DNA of 64,000 nt from Casuarius casuarius (taxonomy: Eukaryota; Chordata; Aves; Casuariiformes; Casuariidae): the NCBI GenBank assembly GCA_003342895.1, contig PTFA01000229.1, forward strand, positions 1,473,446 to 1,537,445, in the 5' to 3' direction. Positions 59,271 to 64,000 of the stretch are shown piece after piece (position 1 is the stretch's first letter; every line of letters begins with the position of its first letter). The notes below the pieces were generated by a model. That model was not told the DNA's origin. It made no database searches and saw only the letters and a list, made by a program, of their open reading frames with translations. Both the position numbers and the translations under genes were made by a program.

Positions 59271-62200
59271 CTGAAAGAGAGTGGTAACAGTACAGATTTA
59301 CAGCCACAGACAAACTCATCCTACTGATCAAACAGTGTCATGGTTAGCCAACTGTTTGTTAAAAATATTTAGTATCTCAATATTACAAATTTTTAAAATA
59401 ATGTTTTGTTCATTTATAATTGATGTAAGGTTTCAAATTATCAGCAAAATATATGAAACAAATTGATGGAAATAATATAAAATTGTTTTCTGCACTCTGC
59501 CTAGAATTATTTTGTCCATATGAGCACAGCAGCCTGAAGTATTGCTTTAGGTAGTGGTAAACAAGTCTGCACAAGCCGCTTCAACAGAACACAGATTTTT
59601 AAAGATAAATTTATCAATTATTTTACAATGAAAAAATGACATTGGAGGAACCTCACCAACTCTATAGAAAACAAAGCGCCTTTTAAAATTTCACTGATCA
59701 GGGTTTCTGCATGACTATACTCTAAGGCTGCCGCTGTGAATCTCTGCGCGAGCTCAATAGTTAAATACAAAATTACTAAACAGTCTAAAATCACCAGGAT
59801 GATTTGAAAAATCACAACCCTACCTTTAGACAGACAGCCTTTTCTTACAGCGGAAAATAAAGTAAGAAAAAATCTCCAACCTGCTCAGCCATAGTTAACT
59901 GCCCATTTCCAGCCAGGACTCTGCTGATCCATCTAATGGAGTAGCTGGGAACGGGAGAAGGGAGACGCTGCTCTATACAAATGAATAAACCTCAGGGGAA
60001 GCAGAGGTCTGTTGTCCCACTCGCTTGTTGCCTACCAACAAAAACTATTTTACTTCACACCAATCTGTTTCATATTTGCCTGGCACAATAATTTCAATTT
60101 AAGACTACAACAGTGTGGCACTAAATACTTTTAATAGTTCTACAGTGCAAAAATTCCAGCTTTCTATACTTCAATACAGAAGACAGGAGTTCTCTCTCCT
60201 CAAACTCTTATTTTTAAATTTCAAAAATGAACAAAAAAAATTCAAAATCCGTAACCGTATTTTTTAAATTACTTTCTAAACTCCATTTTTTTAAATGACT
60301 ACTGAATCAGTTTCAACTTTTTAAATATGTCACTTCTGTTAAATTAATCAAATCATTCTGCTAAAACTGCTGTCATGAAAAAGTCACTATGGTGTTCACA
60401 CAATTCTTTCTCAGTCTGGGTACTTTACGAAAACATAATAGAATAAATGTCATTTTTTGAATATCTGCCTGGGAAACATCCCAAGCTAATAAGTGAAAAC
60501 ATATTTTACAAATTGTCTGAAACAAAACAGACTAGAAAGAAAAGAATTCAATACACAGCAGCACCTAGCCCTGCTCTGCCATAAAAAATTGGAAAGAGGA
60601 AAAACAGCACGTTTTGATCTCTGTGATTTCCATCACACAGCGATCTTGTTCTTTTGTCCATATTCCTGAGGAATCACTTGGGTTATTTTTCAGATGAGTC
60701 ATCTTTTTACCCTTCTCCAAGGCATGTTGAAGTGGCCTTTGAGGCTCGAACCCAACCCGGTTCTAATGCGCACTCAAAGGCCGTTCTACATGGATCTGGT
60801 ATCACGGATGTTATAAAGTCAAGGAGAGAGATTCCTTTCCTGAATCATTGTGCTCATTGCAGAAAACAGCACTGAACCACCCCTCTTGCCAAGGTTTGCA
60901 CGCTAGTTGAAATATCACTGAAAAGAAATGCTCCACACTTCATATAATAGGAAAATGAACTCTCCAATCTACAGCATTTTAATTAGACCTTTTAGAAGCT
61001 TCATCTCAAATTTCCAGTAAAACTCTGACTATGGCATATCTAGAATGCAGTGTGAAATACTAGGTCTTCTGTAATAATTGATAGTGGCACTTCATTCGGA
61101 TTACATCTGTTTTTAAGGAAATAGAGTTAAATGTTCAATGGAGGACATGCTTAATATGGAAATCCTACCTCACATGAACTGGCCTCTGATTTGTGATCAA
61201 AACTCTTAAGAAAAAACACCAAAATGTTAACAGAATAAAGTGCTGCATATCTGTGTGTGCAAAACATATATTTTAGAATTAATCTTCCCTTCTCTCCCCA
61301 AACACACACACACTTTCAAAACATTGCTATTTTAAAATGACATTTATAATGAACCCAAAGGCAGGAATTCAGAATTCCCATATCAACTGGAAATGGAAAG
61401 GTCATGACCCCTCTCTTCTTTTTCTTCACCACCGCTCCCACTCCCCAAATACAAGCACCTAGCAGGGAAAAGTTGAGAAGAACTGGTGTGTATTATTGCT
61501 AATCACACAAGTATAGGTCATTCCAGAGGGAAAAATAAACCACAAGTGGAAGTCTTAGAAAGATGATGCTCTTGTGGTTGCAAAAAATATTTTTCATAAC
61601 ATATAAATTGCACTACTTGGCAGTAATAAAATCACTATAATTCCATCACTAAAGTGCTTCACAGCACTGTGATTATATAAGTACTGCATGAAAGAATATT
61701 GCTTTGTTCTATAATTTGGCTTATGTTAATTTGCCTTGATTGGCTTTCTCTTTACTGTATGTAACATCTGCAATATTGACATAATTTGGCATTAGACAAA
61801 AATAAAATTCACTGATACCACAGAGTATGATAAAACGCTACAGACACACAGTTAGATGCTAAATGCAATCAAATACTGCTTACATGTAGTTGTTTAAGAT
61901 GTTTTTAATAAAAAAGAAACTGTTCCACTCATGTCTGCGGTATACCAGCATTTAGAGGAACAGAATCAGCATTTTTAGATCTCAGCATTCAAAAGAACAA
62001 ACTCCTAGTGCTTCTGCATTTTAGGCTTTGAGTCACTGCCTTCTAAGATCACACGCAAAATGAGGCAATATTTCATCTGATGTTTGGGTGTGCTGAGCAA
62101 CAAAAAATTCAACACCAGTAATATCAATAACAGAAGTAGTAACGCCTGACTCGGGCACCATGAAAATCCTGCAGGGGGAGGTGGAGAGTGAGGAATTCGC

Positions 62201-64000
62201 CGAAAAGTCTCTTTGCAGAAGGCTCCCTGCCCCTCCCCCCAAATTCCTCTTTTAAGGAGAAAAAGCAGCACCAGCTACTCAGGAGACACCCCGCTCCCTG
62301 GTAACCTTCCAAGGCAGTTCTGGTAACTGCTCCTCCACTGCTCTGAGAACAAGCTCCGTCCCCAGTGGGTACCAAACAGATCCCAAATTAGCTTTTTTTT
62401 CTCTTTTTAATGAGCCTGCAAAATATTCTGTTTCAAACGACAGAACAGATAACGTTTTTACAGAAAGGCATTCAAAATAATAACCAAAGGTTCTCATTTA
62501 TTTGTGCAAATCACTGAGTTAAAGGACTATTCACAGAAAACTCAAAAGGTATAGTTTCTCCATTTCGCATCTTTCCTAAATTTGCTTTGCAGTGATGAGC
62601 ACCCAGCCATCATGTGTAATCCAGTATGTGGCTGCACTGCAGGGAGGGTGCTTTTCCATTCCTGCATTGTGTAGAAATAACTAGGGTCAAACTTGCAAGA
62701 AAAAAAATCCGAGGAATGTAGCCCAGCCAAGGAAAGGATTTTTTTGTTTTGGTAGAGCCCTGAGCTGAGCGGAGGAGGGAGGAGGAGCTGGACAAGTGAG
62801 AGACAAAAAGGAAAGGAAATAACAGACAGAGAAGGATTGCCACTGCTGCCTGAATATTATTATTTTGTTTGGAAAAGAAAACATTAATTAGACATCTGAA
62901 AAGTTCAAAACATCACAATTTCTATTTTTATTTTGTGACACTCCCTTATCTTCAAACACTCAGCTTTCTCTTCAGCATCAGAAAACAAACATTCATTGAA
63001 AAATAAAGATATTAAGAGGGAGAAAAAACACCTGGTTACTTTGGTGCTTCTCAGTTCAAGTGACTGGCGAAGTCATGAAAGTAATTCTCAAAAAAACACC
63101 CATTCAATATATTCATGTTCTAGAGTTTTCCTACTCAAATTCTTAACTTTGCAATGGCAGATGTGCAGTATAAACAAACCTTGTTTGCCTATTTAAGAAA
63201 AAGTCTTTAAAGCACGTATAAACAGGCATCAAAGTATCAGATTAAAAGTCAGCATGCAGAACATCAACATTCAGATGGAGCAACATGCCAGCAAGTCCGC
63301 ACCACTGTGCATAACAGAAACGCACACTCAAGAGATCCCTGGTAAGCACACACCAGCAGTGAAAGGGATCAATTTCCAATTAACACCCAGAAGCTTTAAG
63401 GAAGCTGGGCATCATATTCCAAAACACCACCAAGTATGGGGAAATACAAGCTTTCTCAGATCTTCCTCTGGTGCTTAAAAGATCACTTATCTGTAGGAAA
63501 GAAAAAACAGGCAGTCTAACATTTTAGACCCTAGAAGAAGGTAGTAATTGTCACAGGAATGCAAGCAGTATTTGTATGTGAAAATTAGACATTTACATCC
63601 TGTTTTTTGATGGGAAAACACAGCAGACAATTATTAGATTTCTCAACCTATTCTCCAGACTCATTGCACAAAGAGAAGATGTGGTTCATGCTATCATCTG
63701 TATGCTTTCTGTACATGGCTGCTCCACGTGACATTATCTCCTACTCTCAAATTCATTGATGAGGTCACTACACACCCACAAGAAGGTCTCATTTAGTGGC
63801 CTACTTTTGATGCCTGGAACAAATCAGTTTAATTTAGAAATAAATTGCAACCACTGCTCCTCTGCTCCCATCCTCTCCTCCCACTCTCTCCTAAAAGATG
63901 GCCCTCTCCTGAGTCTGCAAGGCTCTTACTGCTCTTTGAAAACTCACAATTAAAAACTAATGAACAACTTATTAAACTGCCACTTACATTTAAATCCGAA
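59271..64000 (-). other. MPDZ intron upstream of e1 (window edge)
   Basis: 4.7 kb of AT-rich intron. I looked for an L27-coding exon and found none. It has no clear interspersed repeat or conserved block that I can name. Confidence 0.7.

Noticed and set aside
63020..63045. Possible upstream exon ending AACCAG|gtgttt
   Set aside because: The required frame meets a stop within a few codons, and nothing resembles L27.
63988..64000. Possible exon end at the right edge (TTCGGATTTAAAT|gtaagt)
   Set aside because: The donor looks good, but the peptide SDLN does not match the end of the L27 exon (KDQ before VNI in human), and the exon body is outside the window.
1..64000. Identification as PATJ (INADL) instead of MPDZ
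   Set aside because: The PDZ domains alone could mislead, but the linkers [33 protein letters not shown] and KEDEFGYSW fit MPDZ, not PATJ.
1..64000. CRISPR arrays, operons, prokaryotic mobile elements or an undescribed defence system
   Set aside because: No regularly spaced repeats or clustered prokaryotic-type genes. Spliced exons of a known animal gene account for all the coding signal.

Overview
This is a piece of a vertebrate nuclear genome, most likely a bird, or possibly another sauropsid. It holds one recognisable gene, read entirely on the minus strand: the central part of MPDZ (MUPP1), the large multi-PDZ scaffold of tight junctions and synapses. I found 27 coding exons between 59270 and 1350. 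Each is bounded by AG acceptors and GT donors. Joined, they make 4092 nt (1364 codons) with a continuous reading frame across all 26 junctions. The paralogue PATJ is excluded because the linkers between domains match MPDZ, for example [26 protein letters not shown] and EDEFGYSW. The bird call rests on compact introns, very low interspersed-repeat content, a decayed CR1 LINE and the absence of mammalian SINE families. Species cannot be named.

Layout from 5' to 3' of the gene (high to low coordinates): 64000-59271 is upstream intron, with the start codon and L27 domain lying beyond the window. PDZ1 is at 58088-55738, PDZ2 at 53750-52223, PDZ3 at 49172-45036, the PDZ3-PDZ4 linker at 44072-41494, PDZ4 at 40240-39221, PDZ5 at 38277-35149, the long PDZ5-PDZ6 linker at 33172-25516, PDZ6 at 25639-14060, PDZ7 at 12208-9701, the NPF- and proline-containing PDZ7-PDZ8 linker at 9174-2155, and the first part of PDZ8 at 1546-1350. 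The rest of PDZ8 and PDZ9-13 lie beyond the left edge. About 94% of the window is intron.

The introns hold simple repeats (CA, CTTT, GGAA/GGCA, poly-A/T/C), one clear old CR1 LINE (about 45610-46015), a probable MIR-type SINE (about 16585-16690), a GC-rich CpG-dense patch with a G-quadruplex motif just upstream of exon 8, and a few short perfect inverted repeats. I see no second gene, no RNA gene, no CRISPR array and no evidence of an undescribed biological system. The points most worth a second look are an extra NPF-bearing exon that the human reference protein, as I recall it, lacks; a divergent 90-nt linker exon with a weak donor; the intronic G4/CpG patch; and intron positions shared between PDZ domains that record the history of module duplication.
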